Counted from the first letter of the stretch, positions 26,584 to 36,198 are shown. The stretch: 64,000 nt of DNA from Alphaproteobacteria bacterium (GCA_028281325.1 JANQKC010000039.1:34234-98233); one strand, 5' to 3'. The notes: a model not told the origin generated them from the sequence alone. Numbers and translations are program-made.

Positions 26584-27993
26584 GTGGCAGCACCGCGCAC
26601 CATGTTCGAGAAGATTTGGGATCGGGCGTGTATCCTGACCCGCGACGACGGGCAGTCGCTGCTCTATGTGGATCGTCATCTGGCGCATGAAGGATCGGGG
26701 CGGGGGTTCGCCCGGCTGCGCGCGGAAGGGCGGAAACTACGCCGGCCCGACCTGACCTTCGGCACGGCGGATCACTACATCTCGACCAAGGGGACCACGC
26801 TCGACGATATCGACGATCCGGACCGGCGCGAACGTGTCGCCTTGTGCGGCCCGAACGCCGAGGAGTTCGGCGTCACCTTCTTCACGCTCGGCGATCCGCG
26901 GCGCGGCATCGTCCATGTGGTCGGGCCGGAGCAGGGGCTGACCCAGCCGGGTTTGTTGATCGTCTGCGGCGATTCGCACACGTCGACGCATGGGGCGCTC
27001 GGCGCCTTCGCCTTCGGGATCGGCTCGACCGAGCATTACCACGTGATGGCGACGCAATGCCTGTGGCAGCGCAAGCCGAAAACGATGCGCATCACCGTGG
27101 ACGGCGCGCTGGGGTTCGGCGTCACCGCGAAGGACGTGATCCTGCACATCATCGGCGAGATCGGCGCGCAGGGCGCGACCGGCCATGTCATTGAGTATGC
27201 CGGCTCGACGATCCGCACCATGTCGATCGAGGAGCGGCTGACTGTCTGCAACATGTCGATCGAAGCGGGCGGCCGCGCCGGCATGATCGCGCCGGATGAT
27301 GTGACCTACGACTATCTCAAGGGCCGGCCTTTCGCGCCGCAGGGCGCGGATTGGGACAAGGCGCTGGCCTTCTGGAAGACATTGCCGACCGACGACGGGG
27401 CCACGTTCGACCGCGAGGTGACGATCGACGCAGCGGATATCGCGCCGACGGTAACTTGGGGCACCAGCCCGGAAGATGCGCTGCCGGTCACCGGCGCGAT
27501 CCCCGATCCGGCGGGCGTGGCGGATGCCGGCAAGCGCGCGGCGCTGAAAAACACCATCGACTATATGGGCCTTCGGCCGGGTGCGCCGCTCGGCGACCTG
27601 ACCGTCGATGGCGTGTTCATCGGTTCCTGCACCAACGGCCGGCTGTCCGACCTGCGCGCGGCCGCGGCGGTGGTGAAGGGGCGCAAGGCCGCGACCTTCG
27701 CGATGGTGGTGCCGGGGTCCGGGCAGGTGAAGGCGCAGGCGGAGGCCGAAGGGCTCGACCGGGTTTTTACCGAGGCGGGATTCGAGTGGCGCGAGGCCGG
27801 TTGCTCCATGTGCTGCGGCTTCAACGGCGACATCGGCAAGCCGCAGGAGCGGTGGGCCTCCACGTCGAACCGGAACTTCGTCGGCCGACAGGGACCGGGT
27901 GTCCGCACCCATCTGATGAGCGCCGCGATGGCCGCGGCGGCCGCCGTGACGGGCAAGTTCACCGATGTCCGCACGTTGGAGGAGAAAACCTGA
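26584..27993 (+). CDS. LeuC-type hydro-lyase large subunit (3-isopropylmalate dehydratase-like)
   Basis: This 469-residue aconitase-superfamily protein is of bacterial LeuC form. The 4Fe-4S ligand Cys are in GSCTNG and in [18 protein letters not shown] is typical. Where LeuC normally reads CLAMN after the second Cys, this protein has CCGFN, so the active-site wall is altered. The GTG at 26584, with ggagag upstream, gives the usual [13 protein letters not shown] start. Its stop overlaps the small-subunit start. No leuA or leuB lies nearby, so a catabolic role on another 2-alkylmalate is as likely as leucine synthesis. Confidence 0.88.
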   Translation: MAAPRTMFEKIWDRACILTRDDGQSLLYVDRHLAHEGSGRGFARLRAEGRKLRRPDLTFGTADHYISTKGTTLDDIDDPDRRERVALCGPNAEEFGVTFFTLGDPRRGIVHVVGPEQGLTQPGLLIVCGDSHTSTHGALGAFAFGIGSTEHYHVMATQCLWQRKPKTMRITVDGALGFGVTAKDVILHIIGEIGAQGATGHVIEYAGSTIRTMSIEERLTVCNMSIEAGGRAGMIAPDDVTYDYLKGRPFAPQGADWDKALAFWKTLPTDDGATFDREVTIDAADIAPTVTWGTSPEDALPVTGAIPDPAGVADAGKRAALKNTIDYMGLRPGAPLGDLTVDGVFIGSCTNGRLSDLRAAAAVVKGRKAATFAMVVPGSGQVKAQAEAEGLDRVFTEAGFEWREAGCSMCCGFNGDIGKPQERWASTSNRNFVGRQGPGVRTHLMSAAMAAAAAVTGKFTDVRTLEEKT

Positions 27994-28607
27994 TGGAAGC
28001 CTTCACCAGATTGACCGCCGTCGCCGCGCCCTTCGACCGGCCGAACACCGACACCGACCAGATCACGCCGGGACGCTTCCTGACGCGCTGGGACGCCGAT
28101 TGGGCCAAGGTGCTGTTTCACGATCTACGGTTCGATGGGAACGGCGCGGAGCGGCCGGATTTCATCCTGAACCAGGCCCCGTTTCGCGACGCCAAGATTT
28201 TGGTCGCAAACGTCAACTTCGCCTGCGGGTCGTCCCGCGAGAGCGCCGTGCACGCGCTGGTCGCCTATGGCTTCCGCGCGGTGATCGCGCCCAGCTTCGG
28301 CGATATCTTCTTCAACAACGCGAGCAAGAATGGATTGCTGACCTTCGTCCAGGACACGGACACTTGCGATCGGTTGCGGCAGCAGTTACACGCGAATCCG
28401 GGTGCGGAGATGAGCATCGACTTGGAGGCGCAGCGCTATAGCGGCCCCGACGGCGCGCACTATGCCTTCAAGGTCGACAGCTTCCGTAAATATGTGCTGT
28501 TGAACGGCTTGGACGACATCGACCTCACCATGCAGTACGAGGACAAGATCGCCGCGCATGAAACGGCGCTGAGGACCGAGATCCCATGGTTGTCCACCAA
28601 GGCGTGA
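27993..28607 (+). CDS. LeuD-type hydro-lyase small subunit
   Basis: This 204-residue small subunit works with the upstream LeuC-type protein; the genes overlap in TGATG. The swivelling-domain motifs are clear: DRPNTDTDQITPGRFL, NFACGSSRESAVHAL and IAPSFGDIFFNNASKNGLL. Normal LeuD reads GSSREHAPWAL; here the His, Pro and Trp are replaced, which matches the altered large subunit. ggagga stands before the ATG. A leucine-pathway role is possible but not supported by neighbours. Confidence 0.88.
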   Translation: MEAFTRLTAVAAPFDRPNTDTDQITPGRFLTRWDADWAKVLFHDLRFDGNGAERPDFILNQAPFRDAKILVANVNFACGSSRESAVHALVAYGFRAVIAPSFGDIFFNNASKNGLLTFVQDTDTCDRLRQQLHANPGAEMSIDLEAQRYSGPDGAHYAFKVDSFRKYVLLNGLDDIDLTMQYEDKIAAHETALRTEIPWLSTKA

Positions 28608-28753
28608 TAACGAAGGGCGTGAAACCGATGAGAGGATCCGTAGCGATGCCGAAGGCTCCGCGGTCTATGATGACGAGAAAACCGGCCGCGCATGACGGGC
28701 GGCGTATTCAAAGACCTGTAGTCAGCCAAACCGACGTCAGGAAGGATTGAAAC

Positions 28754-29335
28754 ATGAGCGTTGCGGATCCGAATCGCGTGTTGCTGACGGGTGAGAACCC
28801 GTTCATCCGTCTCAGTGTCGAGGACAGCGACGATTACACGACGAACGCCAGTTTTTGGCGCATCATCTTCAGCCCGAAGGGGGGCGGTCATGTGCTGTTC
28901 GTCAAAAGCGAACTGACGCAGAATTCCTGGCGCATCTACACGGACAACGGGGATATGACGCGATGGCTGCAGTCGGGCATCCAGGGGATCCTGAACCCGG
29001 ACCTGGCGGATCAGGGCATCGCCATGATCGATGCGGAATTTTCCAAGGCCGGCGACGCGCGGAAGGATTGGACCGAAACCATCCGGTCGGCGGAGGAGGA
29101 CGTGGTGCTGTCGTGGCGCGACCTTGGCGACCCGATGCTGATCCACACCTATCCCAGCGATGAACCCGGCGAGCGGCCCGTCGGCGTGTGCACCGTGTTC
29201 GTGCCGGCGCTGAGCGCCGGGTTGTCGATCAACGGCGAGGACGCGCCGGGGCAGGCGTGGCCGCGGGAGCGGGAAGGCCGGCCGTTCAGCACCTGTTCGC
29301 TGGCCTTCTCGGAGAGTTGGACCGAGGCTCGGTAG
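28754..29335 (+). CDS. Hypothetical protein, possibly paired with EEP phosphatase
   Basis: This is a 193-residue soluble protein of mixed strand and helix character with no signal peptide. It contains ASFWRIIFSPKGGGHVLFV and DPMLIHTYPSDEPGER. I do not recognise a family. Twelve bases separate its stop from the GTG of the EEP-family gene, so the two are likely co-transcribed. aaggattg lies just upstream of the ATG. Confidence 0.65.
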   Translation: MSVADPNRVLLTGENPFIRLSVEDSDDYTTNASFWRIIFSPKGGGHVLFVKSELTQNSWRIYTDNGDMTRWLQSGIQGILNPDLADQGIAMIDAEFSKAGDARKDWTETIRSAEEDVVLSWRDLGDPMLIHTYPSDEPGERPVGVCTVFVPALSAGLSINGEDAPGQAWPREREGRPFSTCSLAFSESWTEAR

Positions 29336-29347
29336 CGCCGGAAAACC

Positions 29348-30283
29348 GTGCGGATTGCATCTTTCAACGTCCAGAACATGCGGCTTCGCGTTCGCGACGG
29401 CGCGGCCCATCTGGATGGCGCGCGTGACGAGGATATCGAAGAGGACATGGGCGCGGACGCTGCGGCGCTCGACGATATAGACCGGCGTCTGACGGCCGCC
29501 GTCCTGAAGAAGGCGGCCGCGGATGTCGTCAGCCTGCAAGAGGTTTTCAACCAGGACACGCTCGATTACTTCCACGACACGATTCTCGTGCCCGGCGGCG
29601 TGCCGCCGTATCCCCACCGCATTTGCCTTCCGGGGAATGACGGCCGCGGTCTGAACGTCGCCGTGATGAGCAGGTTGCCGTTCGACGACGTGACCAGTCA
29701 TGCGGCGGAGACGACATCGTCGCTCGGTTTGGAGGAGTCGGACATTCTCGGCCCGGACAACCGCATCTTCCGGCGCGATTGCCTTGAAGTGTCGATCGGT
29801 CGTCTGACCGCATTCATCTGTCACCTCAAGGCGCCGTATCCGGACACGGCCTCGGTGTTCGATATTCGGCGGTTGGAGGCGGTTGCGGTTCGCCGCGTTA
29901 TCGAGCGCCGTTTCGATACGCCGGCGGAAAGCCTCTGGCTTATCGTTGGCGATCTGAACGAACCGGCAATCGCCGAAACGGACCCCGAGCGGTCGATTGC
30001 GCCGGTCTTCGAGGGCTTCGCGGTGGACTTGCTCGCCCGAATACCGCCACAAGAGCGATGGACTTTCCATCAGCCTCATTCGGCCGTGTACACCTGTCCC
30101 GACGCCCTCTTGGCGTCTCCCGCGCTTGCGGCGCGGTGGCCGGATGTGCGGCCCGAGATTTTGCGGATCGGTCTCGACCGCGACGCCGAGCGATACAGGG
30201 GCGCGCGTCTCGCGGGCGTCGGCGCACACCGGCCCCATGCCAGCGATCACGCGGCCTTGTCCGTTGATTTTCCCGGACTCTGA
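29348..30283 (+). CDS. Endonuclease/exonuclease/phosphatase family protein
   Basis: This 311-residue DNase I/EEP-fold protein has ASFNVQNMRLR at the N-terminus (Asn), DVVSLQEVFN (catalytic Glu metal ligand), FICHLKAPYP, LIVGDLNEP (Asp and Asn) and HASDHAALSVDF (Asp-His). All main catalytic elements are present. It could act on nucleic acids, phosphoinositides or other phosphodiesters. It starts with GTG twelve bases after the hypothetical gene and has no export signal. Confidence 0.87.
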   Translation: MRIASFNVQNMRLRVRDGAAHLDGARDEDIEEDMGADAAALDDIDRRLTAAVLKKAAADVVSLQEVFNQDTLDYFHDTILVPGGVPPYPHRICLPGNDGRGLNVAVMSRLPFDDVTSHAAETTSSLGLEESDILGPDNRIFRRDCLEVSIGRLTAFICHLKAPYPDTASVFDIRRLEAVAVRRVIERRFDTPAESLWLIVGDLNEPAIAETDPERSIAPVFEGFAVDLLARIPPQERWTFHQPHSAVYTCPDALLASPALAARWPDVRPEILRIGLDRDAERYRGARLAGVGAHRPHASDHAALSVDFPGL

Positions 30284-30406
30284 GCGCGATAGAAAAGAAC
30301 GATCAAACCGCGTAAAAAACTCGCTTGTCTCACCTGTGCAAAATGCCATTTCCCCGTGCATATCATGACATCGCTGCCGGGCAGCGCGTAAGGAGGTAGG
30401 GAGACT

Positions 30407-30871
30407 ATGGCGACGAACTTCCGACTGAACGACACGGCGGTGACATCGACGGTCGATGACGATACGCCGCTTCTTTGGGTATTGCGTGACGAACTCGGTC
30501 TGACGGGCACCAAATACGGCTGCGGTATCGCTCAATGCGGCGCGTGTACGGTGTTGGTGGATGGGGCGCCGGCGCCGTCCTGTTCGCTTCCGGTGAATGC
30601 GGTCGCGGGACAGACCGTTCAGACCATCGAAGGACTCTCGGAGAACCGAAACCATCCCGTGCAATTGGCGTGGGCGGAAGTCGACGTGCCGCAGTGCGGG
30701 TATTGCCAGTCGGGGCAGATCATGACGGCCGTGGCGTTACTCGCCGACACGCCGCAGCCGAGCGATGAGGATATCGACGCCGCCATGAGTGGCGTTCTCT
30801 GTCGCTGCGGCACCTATCCGCGCATCCGGGCCGCCATCAAGCGCGCCGCCGCCCTGTCGCGCGAAGGCTGA
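30407..30871 (+). CDS. 2Fe-2S subunit of xanthine dehydrogenase-family hydroxylase (IorA-like)
   Basis: This 154-residue small subunit has two 2Fe-2S clusters. The plant-type cluster is in [16 protein letters not shown] and the second is in [10 protein letters not shown] plus CRCGTYPRI. This is the layout of isoquinoline 1-oxidoreductase alpha subunits. A very strong aaggaggt stands before the ATG. The large Mo subunit follows after 11 bases. Electrons from the hydroxylated substrate pass through it to an unknown acceptor; no cytochrome or FAD subunit is encoded here. Confidence 0.93.
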   Translation: MATNFRLNDTAVTSTVDDDTPLLWVLRDELGLTGTKYGCGIAQCGACTVLVDGAPAPSCSLPVNAVAGQTVQTIEGLSENRNHPVQLAWAEVDVPQCGYCQSGQIMTAVALLADTPQPSDEDIDAAMSGVLCRCGTYPRIRAAIKRAAALSREG

Positions 30872-30882
30872 GGGAGAGGGAC

Positions 30883-32988
30883 ATGACCGTAACATTGAAC
30901 CGTAGAAGTTTTCTCGCGGCGACGGGGGCCGCCTTGGTGATCCCGTTCACCGTATCCGGCGTCGCCAAGGCGACCGCAAATCCCGCGACGCTGACGGCCT
31001 ATCTTCGCATCGAGCCGGATGGCGCCGTCACCATCATCTCACCGGTGTCGGAGATGGGACAGGGTACCCATACCGGCCATGCCGCTATCATCGCGGACGA
31101 GTTGGGCGTCGATATCGCCCACGTGCGCGTCACCGTGGCGCAACAGCCAGGTCCCGCCTACCGCCTGCGCTTCGGTCAGATGCGGAGCGTGGGCAGCTTC
31201 GGCATCCGCGCCTGGATCGACCCCTTGCGCAAGTCCGCGGCGCAGGCCCGTACGGTGTTGACGGAGGCCGCCGCCGAACAATGGGGCGTGGATAAGGCGG
31301 CGTTGACCGTCGAGAATGGCGCTGTCGTGCATGCCGCCAGCGGTCGCCGCTTGCCGTTCGAACGGCTGATAGAGGATGCGGCGAAACGGCCGTTGCCAGA
31401 AGAACCGACACTGCGCGCGGCCGATACCCGTCGCTACGTCGGCAAGGCCGTGTCGCGGATCGATACGGCGGCGAAGATCGACGGCAGCGCCGAGTACGGC
31501 ATTGATGTCAAACTGCCGAACATGCTGCACGGCGCTGTTCGGCTGTCGCCGGTTTTCGGGGCCGAGGTGGATAGTATCGACCCGGCCTCCGCGCCCGGCG
31601 CCGTCGCCGTGGCGCAGGTGCCCGGCGGCGCGGTGGTCGTCGCGGAGAGCTGGTGGAAGGCGAAACAACTCGCCGACGGGCTTTCGATCCGTTGGAAGCC
31701 GACGCCGCACGACAAGATGTCGAGCGCCGATCTCTCGAAGGCGATGCGCGCCGGGCTCGGCGTAGTGAGTGCGCCGGCCGCCGTCAGTCGCGGCGACGCG
31801 GTGGCGCGTTTGAACGCCGCCGACCGCGTGGTCGAAGCCGACTACGAGGTGCCGTTCCTCACCCATGTGTCGATGGAGCCGATCACCTGCGCCGCGCAGG
31901 TCAGTGACAGCCGGTGCGACGTGTGGATGTCGACCCAGGGCCATGACGTCGTGCTCGACGCGTTGAAAAAAGCGACCGGCCTCGCGGGCGAGAGCATCTA
32001 CATCCACACGACCTATCTGGGCGGCGGCTTCGGCCGGAAGACCCACGGCGAGGTCGCGGAACAGGCGGTGATCGCGTCGCGCGCGGTCGGCGGCCGGCCG
32101 GTCAAGGTCGTTTGGTCGCGCGAGGACGATGTGCAGCAAGGTCAGTATCGTCCGGTGATGACCGCGCGGATGCGCGCCTCGCTCGGCTCGAACGGCCGGA
32201 TCGCGGCGATGCATGCCCGCCTGTCGGGGCCGATGATGGGCAAGGAATATGAGCATGTGACGATCCGCGACAATTTCGATTTCTTCTCGCACGCCGTACT
32301 CGGCAATCAGCGATATGTCGCGGGCGACTATCGGCTCGATCATCACGAGGTGGACGTGCCGCCGTCGACCTGTCCCTGGCGCGCGGTGTCCAGCAGCCAG
32401 AACGGGTTCTTCCTGGAAGCCTTCATCGACGAGGTCGCGCAGGCCGCCGGGCAAGACCCCTTGGCGTTCCGCAAGGCGCATCTCGCCGATCACAAATCGC
32501 ATATGGCGGTGCTCGAAGCGGTCGAACGCCGTTCCGGTTGGGGCAGCCCGCTGCCGGGGCCGAACTGGGGCCGCGGCGTGGCGATCGTGGAGAGTTACGG
32601 CTCGCGCTGCGCGCAGGTGGCCGAGGTCGAAATGGTCGACGGCAATCCGGTCGTCCGCCGCGTGTTCGTCGCTTTCGACTGCGGCGAGGCGGTCAACCCC
32701 GGTCAGGTCGAGGCCCAGATGACCGGGTCCGTGATCGACGCGTTGGGGCCGGCGCTACGCTGCCAGATCACGCTGAAGGACGGCCGTTCGGAGCAGTCGA
32801 ACTTCGACGGCTACCCGATCCTGCGCATCGACGAGGTGCCGGAAATCGACGTCGAGATCGTCAACACGGGCGCGCCGATCGGCGGCGTCGGCGAACCCGG
32901 CCTGCCGCCGACAGCGCCCGCCGTCGCGAACGCGATATTCGCCGCGACTGGAAAGCGTCGCCGGAAGATGCCGCTCGAAACGGCGTGA
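30883..32988 (+). CDS. Molybdopterin-binding subunit of xanthine dehydrogenase-family hydroxylase (IorB-like)
   Basis: This is a 701-residue catalytic subunit of the isoquinoline 1-oxidoreductase type. The start carries a twin-arginine signal (RRSFLAATGAALVIPF), so the enzyme is probably exported folded with its iron-sulfur partner. Mo-cofactor segments include MGQGTHTGHAAIIADELG, GGGFGRKTHGEVAEQA and the C-terminal GGVGEPGLPPTAPAVANAI with the catalytic Glu. It probably hydroxylates an N-heterocycle or aldehyde; the substrate is unknown. Confidence 0.93.
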   Translation: MTVTLNRRSFLAATGAALVIPFTVSGVAKATANPATLTAYLRIEPDGAVTIISPVSEMGQGTHTGHAAIIADELGVDIAHVRVTVAQQPGPAYRLRFGQMRSVGSFGIRAWIDPLRKSAAQARTVLTEAAAEQWGVDKAALTVENGAVVHAASGRRLPFERLIEDAAKRPLPEEPTLRAADTRRYVGKAVSRIDTAAKIDGSAEYGIDVKLPNMLHGAVRLSPVFGAEVDSIDPASAPGAVAVAQVPGGAVVVAESWWKAKQLADGLSIRWKPTPHDKMSSADLSKAMRAGLGVVSAPAAVSRGDAVARLNAADRVVEADYEVPFLTHVSMEPITCAAQVSDSRCDVWMSTQGHDVVLDALKKATGLAGESIYIHTTYLGGGFGRKTHGEVAEQAVIASRAVGGRPVKVVWSREDDVQQGQYRPVMTARMRASLGSNGRIAAMHARLSGPMMGKEYEHVTIRDNFDFFSHAVLGNQRYVAGDYRLDHHEVDVPPSTCPWRAVSSSQNGFFLEAFIDEVAQAAGQDPLAFRKAHLADHKSHMAVLEAVERRSGWGSPLPGPNWGRGVAIVESYGSRCAQVAEVEMVDGNPVVRRVFVAFDCGEAVNPGQVEAQMTGSVIDALGPALRCQITLKDGRSEQSNFDGYPILRIDEVPEIDVEIVNTGAPIGGVGEPGLPPTAPAVANAIFAATGKRRRKMPLETA

Positions 32989-33025
32989 GCCGGATGGTCC
33001 GGAGGTTGGCGCCTAGCAGGGACGG

Positions 33026-33739
33026 CTAAAGCGTAACCGGCAGCGCGCCCGCCACGTCGATACCGTCTTTGCGCATGTCGCAGGCGTAACAGAGAACCTC
33101 CACGCCGGCCTTCGTCGCGGTGTCGAGCGCCTCGGCGTAAGCGGGATCGATGTCGCCGGCGATGCGCAGGTGATCGCAGTCGCCGCGCTGCACCAGGTAC
33201 AGCATCACCGCGCGGTGTCCGTCGGCCACCATGTTGCCGAGTTCGACCAGATGCTTCGCGCCGCGCTTGGTGACGGCGTCGGGGAATTCGGCGGCGGTCT
33301 CGCGGCCGGGCTGGGCGCGTTTCAGGTTCACGTTTTTGATCTCGACATAGCAGTCGGGTTTTGCCGCGTCCTCCAGCAGGATATCGATACGGCTGTTCTG
33401 GCCGTATTTCACCTCGCGCCGCAGCGTGTCGTAGCTGGTCAGTTCGGCGATGCCGTCGCGGGCGATCGCCTCCTCGACCAGCTTGTTCGGATGGGAGGTG
33501 TTCACGCCGACGAGGTGATCGTCGATCGTCACCAACTCCCACCGCCAGTCGAGCTTGGCCTTCGGGTTTCGGTTGGGCGACAGCCAGACCTCGGAGCCCG
33601 GTTCCGCCAAGCCGATCATCGAGCCGGGGTTGGCGACATGGGCCGTGACCGTCTCGCCGCCCTCCATTTCGATGTCGCTGAGGAACCGCTTGTAGCGCTG
33701 GATCAGCGTGCCGCGCACCAGCGGGTCGGGGAACTGCAT
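33026..33739 (-). CDS. sfsA: SfsA family protein (sugar fermentation stimulation protein)
   Basis: This 237-residue SfsA homologue carries the family hallmarks: RGTLIQRYKRFLSDIEM at the N-terminus, VAHVANPGSM-like spacing (seen as AHVANPGSMIGL), VGVNTSHPNKLVEEAI, YVEIKNVNL and FPDAVTKRGAKHL. It is probably a nuclease-like or nucleic-acid-binding protein; the sugar-fermentation name is historical. In many alphaproteobacteria sfsA lies directly before map and radC; here they are 10.6 kb apart in the same order and strand. Confidence 0.93.
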   Translation of the reverse strand: MQFPDPLVRGTLIQRYKRFLSDIEMEGGETVTAHVANPGSMIGLAEPGSEVWLSPNRNPKAKLDWRWELVTIDDHLVGVNTSHPNKLVEEAIARDGIAELTSYDTLRREVKYGQNSRIDILLEDAAKPDCYVEIKNVNLKRAQPGRETAAEFPDAVTKRGAKHLVELGNMVADGHRAVMLYLVQRGDCDHLRIAGDIDPAYAEALDTATKAGVEVLCYACDMRKDGIDVAGALPVTL

Positions 33740-33751
33740 GCCGGGGCCGTC

Positions 33752-34762
33752 CTAGTAGGTTTCGAACATGCGCTGGATTTCCGCCGGGTCGTCGGACCGG
33801 GTCAGCGCCAGCATCAACAGGATGCGCGCCTTCTGCGGCGGCAGGTTATCCGCCAGCACGCAGGTGTCGGGCCGGCCGCTGTTGACCTTGACGACGCGGC
33901 CGCTGCTGTTGCGGGTGCTCTGCGCGACCACGACGCCTTTCGCGACGGCGGCGTTATAGGTCTCGATCTGCGCCTTCGTGTTGAAGCCCGGCAGCAACCC
34001 GGCGGCGATCAGTCCCTTCGCGCCCGCCGCGACGAAGGCGTCGATGGCCGCGCCATCCGCGCCCGCATAGCCCGGCACGATGTCGACGCGGGGCAGGTTG
34101 TCCAGCCCGGCGACGTCGAACTCCGTATCCGGCGCGCGCTTGCGCACCGGCGCGCGGTAGTAGATCACCTGGTCCGCGTCCGCATGCCCGAGCAGGCCGA
34201 AGTCCGGGCTCTTGAAGGTCTGCAGCCGCAGGGTCGAGGTCTTGGTGACGTCGCGCCCGCTGTGGATTTCGTCGTTCAACACGGCGAGGACGCCGAGACC
34301 GCGCGATTGCGGCGCGCCGGCGACCCGGATCGCATTCACTAGGTTCAGACCTGCGTCGGTGCTGAGCGAGGACGCCGGCCGTTGCGCGCCGACCAGAACG
34401 ACCGGGATGTCCAGCTTGACCGTCAGGTTCAGGAAATAGGCGGTTTCTTCCAGCGTCGCCGTGCCATGGGTCAACACGATGCCGGCGAGGTCGGGATTGT
34501 CGGCGGCGGTCTGGTGGATCAGCGCGTGCAATTCGAGCCATTCCGCCGGGCCGATTTCGGTGCTGCCGACCGCGCGGAAACGGATCATCAAAAGGTCGCC
34601 GACCTGCGACGTCTCCGGGAACTGCGCCAGCAACTCGTCGACTTCGTATTTTTTCTTGTTCTCCGCATAGGTCGCGATGTCCATGCTGTTCTTGCCGACC
34701 GAGGAGATGGTTCCGCCCGTGCCGATAACCGCGACGCGCGGCAATGTCGCTTGTGCCGTCAT
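33752..34762 (-). CDS. Type II asparaginase-like protein with altered active site
   Basis: This 336-residue asparaginase/glutaminase-fold protein contains VIGTGGTISS (first Thr), the second-Thr motif THGTATLEET, GRDVTKTSTLRLQTFKS (Lys) and LVGAQRPASSLSTD. In classical enzymes the second motif is HGTDT; here the substrate-binding Asp is Ala. This probably changes amide specificity. There is no signal peptide, so it is probably cytoplasmic. The ATG at 34762 was chosen by homology; the frame runs on upstream without resemblance. sfsA follows after 12 bases. Confidence 0.88.
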   Translation of the reverse strand: MTAQATLPRVAVIGTGGTISSVGKNSMDIATYAENKKKYEVDELLAQFPETSQVGDLLMIRFRAVGSTEIGPAEWLELHALIHQTAADNPDLAGIVLTHGTATLEETAYFLNLTVKLDIPVVLVGAQRPASSLSTDAGLNLVNAIRVAGAPQSRGLGVLAVLNDEIHSGRDVTKTSTLRLQTFKSPDFGLLGHADADQVIYYRAPVRKRAPDTEFDVAGLDNLPRVDIVPGYAGADGAAIDAFVAAGAKGLIAAGLLPGFNTKAQIETYNAAVAKGVVVAQSTRNSSGRVVKVNSGRPDTCVLADNLPPQKARILLMLALTRSDDPAEIQRMFETY

Positions 34763-34836
34763 GATGACCCGTCCATTGATTGAAGAAATCCGTCGCCCAA
34801 CCGTCGCATAGGTCTTGGACCGGGGCAACGTTTCCG

Positions 34837-36198
34837 TCAGATCGCCGTCAGATCGACGAGACGGTCGATGGTCTTGGCCTTGTCGATTGACCAGATCAGG
34901 TCGGCCATTTCCGTGCGGGCGTCCTCGGGCAGGCTCGTCGCGGCGAGGGTATGAAATTTCTCCTCGAAGGTCTGTTTCGATGGGCCGCGTTCGATGTCGC
35001 GCAAAGTCTGCCGGTGCTGCACGGAGATTTCCTTGCCGTCCTTGGTGGTCGCCACGAGGCGGCAGGTCCGTGTCGCCGGCGCCACCTTGTCGAAGGCGTC
35101 GTCCAGGTTCATTTGCATGCGCTTGATCAGCCGCCGTGCGTCCTTGTCCAGATAGCGTTTGCGCGCGAACGTTTCGGGCGAGACGGCGCCGTCCAGCAAC
35201 GCCGCGGCGACGCAGAAGGGCAGGGAATGGTCGGCGCTTTCCCGCGTGGATGGTTCCCAAAGCGCCGTGTCCTCGACGGCGCGCGCGAAGCTTTTCGCAT
35301 AGGTATCGATCCGCAGGGTCTCGATGTCCGCCGCCGATACCTTTTCGCGCAGTTTGAGCGCGGCCATGATCGGCACTTGAATGGAGTCGCGGACCGGGTA
35401 GGTTTTGATATTCGTTTGCATCAGCGCGAAGGTGTGGCCGTTCAGCTTCTTCGGGATTTTCACCGGGTGCGGCGCGCCCACGGTCTGCGCCCACAGGCCG
35501 AAATCACCCTCGAACGGGTCTTCGGGACCCGTCATGCCGGCTGCGGCGAGCTGTGCGGCGAAGACGCCTTGCCGCGCCGCGTTGGGGCCGGCGACGCCTT
35601 TCCACATGGAGAGTTTCCCGGCCCGCGTTTGCATCGTGGCAAGATTCGGGACGGCCGCCATGGCGAGGGCGTCGTGGAGTTGCGGTTTTTTCAGGCCGAG
35701 CAGGCGGCCTGCCGCAAGCGCCGCGGCCGGTGCGCCGGCGACCGGCTGGTCCCATCCTTCGACCTGAAAGGCGGCGGCGTCGGCCAACTGGCATTGCACC
35801 TCGTAGGAAATGACGATCGCCAGGATCAAATCCTTGCCGGATGCGCCGGCTTCCTCGGCGATGGCGATCAGACCCGGAATGTTGTCGGATGGATGCGCCG
35901 TGCTGGTCATAAGAAAGGCGTCGCTCATGTCGAGATACCGCACCATCGTGCCGTTCACCAAGGCGGCGAGGTCCGGCGCCGTTCGCGTCAGCGTGCCGAA
36001 GAGCCGCGCGCCGTCGGTCCCGGCGATCGGGTAGGCGAGTTTGCGCGCGGCCCGCACCGGCGGCGCCAGCAGGCCCGCCATGGCGCAGCCCATGGAATCG
36101 AGCAGCCGTCCTTTCGCCGCCTTGATCGTCGCGGCGGGAATATCGGAATAACGCAGGCCCGCGGTGAAATCGACAAGCTGGGCGGCGGTTTTGTCCAT
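34837..36198 (-). CDS. MmgE/PrpD family protein
   Basis: This 453-residue protein belongs to the MmgE/PrpD family, which includes 2-methylcitrate dehydratase, cis-aconitate decarboxylase and an iminodisuccinate epimerase. The helical domain shows DSMGCAMAGLLAPPVRAA, YLDMSDAFL, STAHPSDNIPGLIAIAEE and DSIQVPIMAALKLREKV. The ATG at 36198 gives the family start (MDKTAAQLVDFTAGLRY). It is divergent from a broken lyase gene and not far from the dimethylmalate-type module, which suggests work on a branched dicarboxylate. Confidence 0.88.
   Translation of the reverse strand: MDKTAAQLVDFTAGLRYSDIPAATIKAAKGRLLDSMGCAMAGLLAPPVRAARKLAYPIAGTDGARLFGTLTRTAPDLAALVNGTMVRYLDMSDAFLMTSTAHPSDNIPGLIAIAEEAGASGKDLILAIVISYEVQCQLADAAAFQVEGWDQPVAGAPAAALAAGRLLGLKKPQLHDALAMAAVPNLATMQTRAGKLSMWKGVAGPNAARQGVFAAQLAAAGMTGPEDPFEGDFGLWAQTVGAPHPVKIPKKLNGHTFALMQTNIKTYPVRDSIQVPIMAALKLREKVSAADIETLRIDTYAKSFARAVEDTALWEPSTRESADHSLPFCVAAALLDGAVSPETFARKRYLDKDARRLIKRMQMNLDDAFDKVAPATRTCRLVATTKDGKEISVQHRQTLRDIERGPSKQTFEEKFHTLAATSLPEDARTEMADLIWSIDKAKTIDRLVDLTAI

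Noticed and set aside
28628..28750. 40-codon plus-strand frame between the LeuD-type and hypothetical genes
   Set aside because: No ribosome site of note, basic low-complexity product and no family; could be chance.
28460..30664. Long minus-strand open frame (over 730 codons)
   Set aside because: It runs opposite the LeuD-type, hypothetical and EEP genes, which have clear motifs; composition is typical of a shadow frame.
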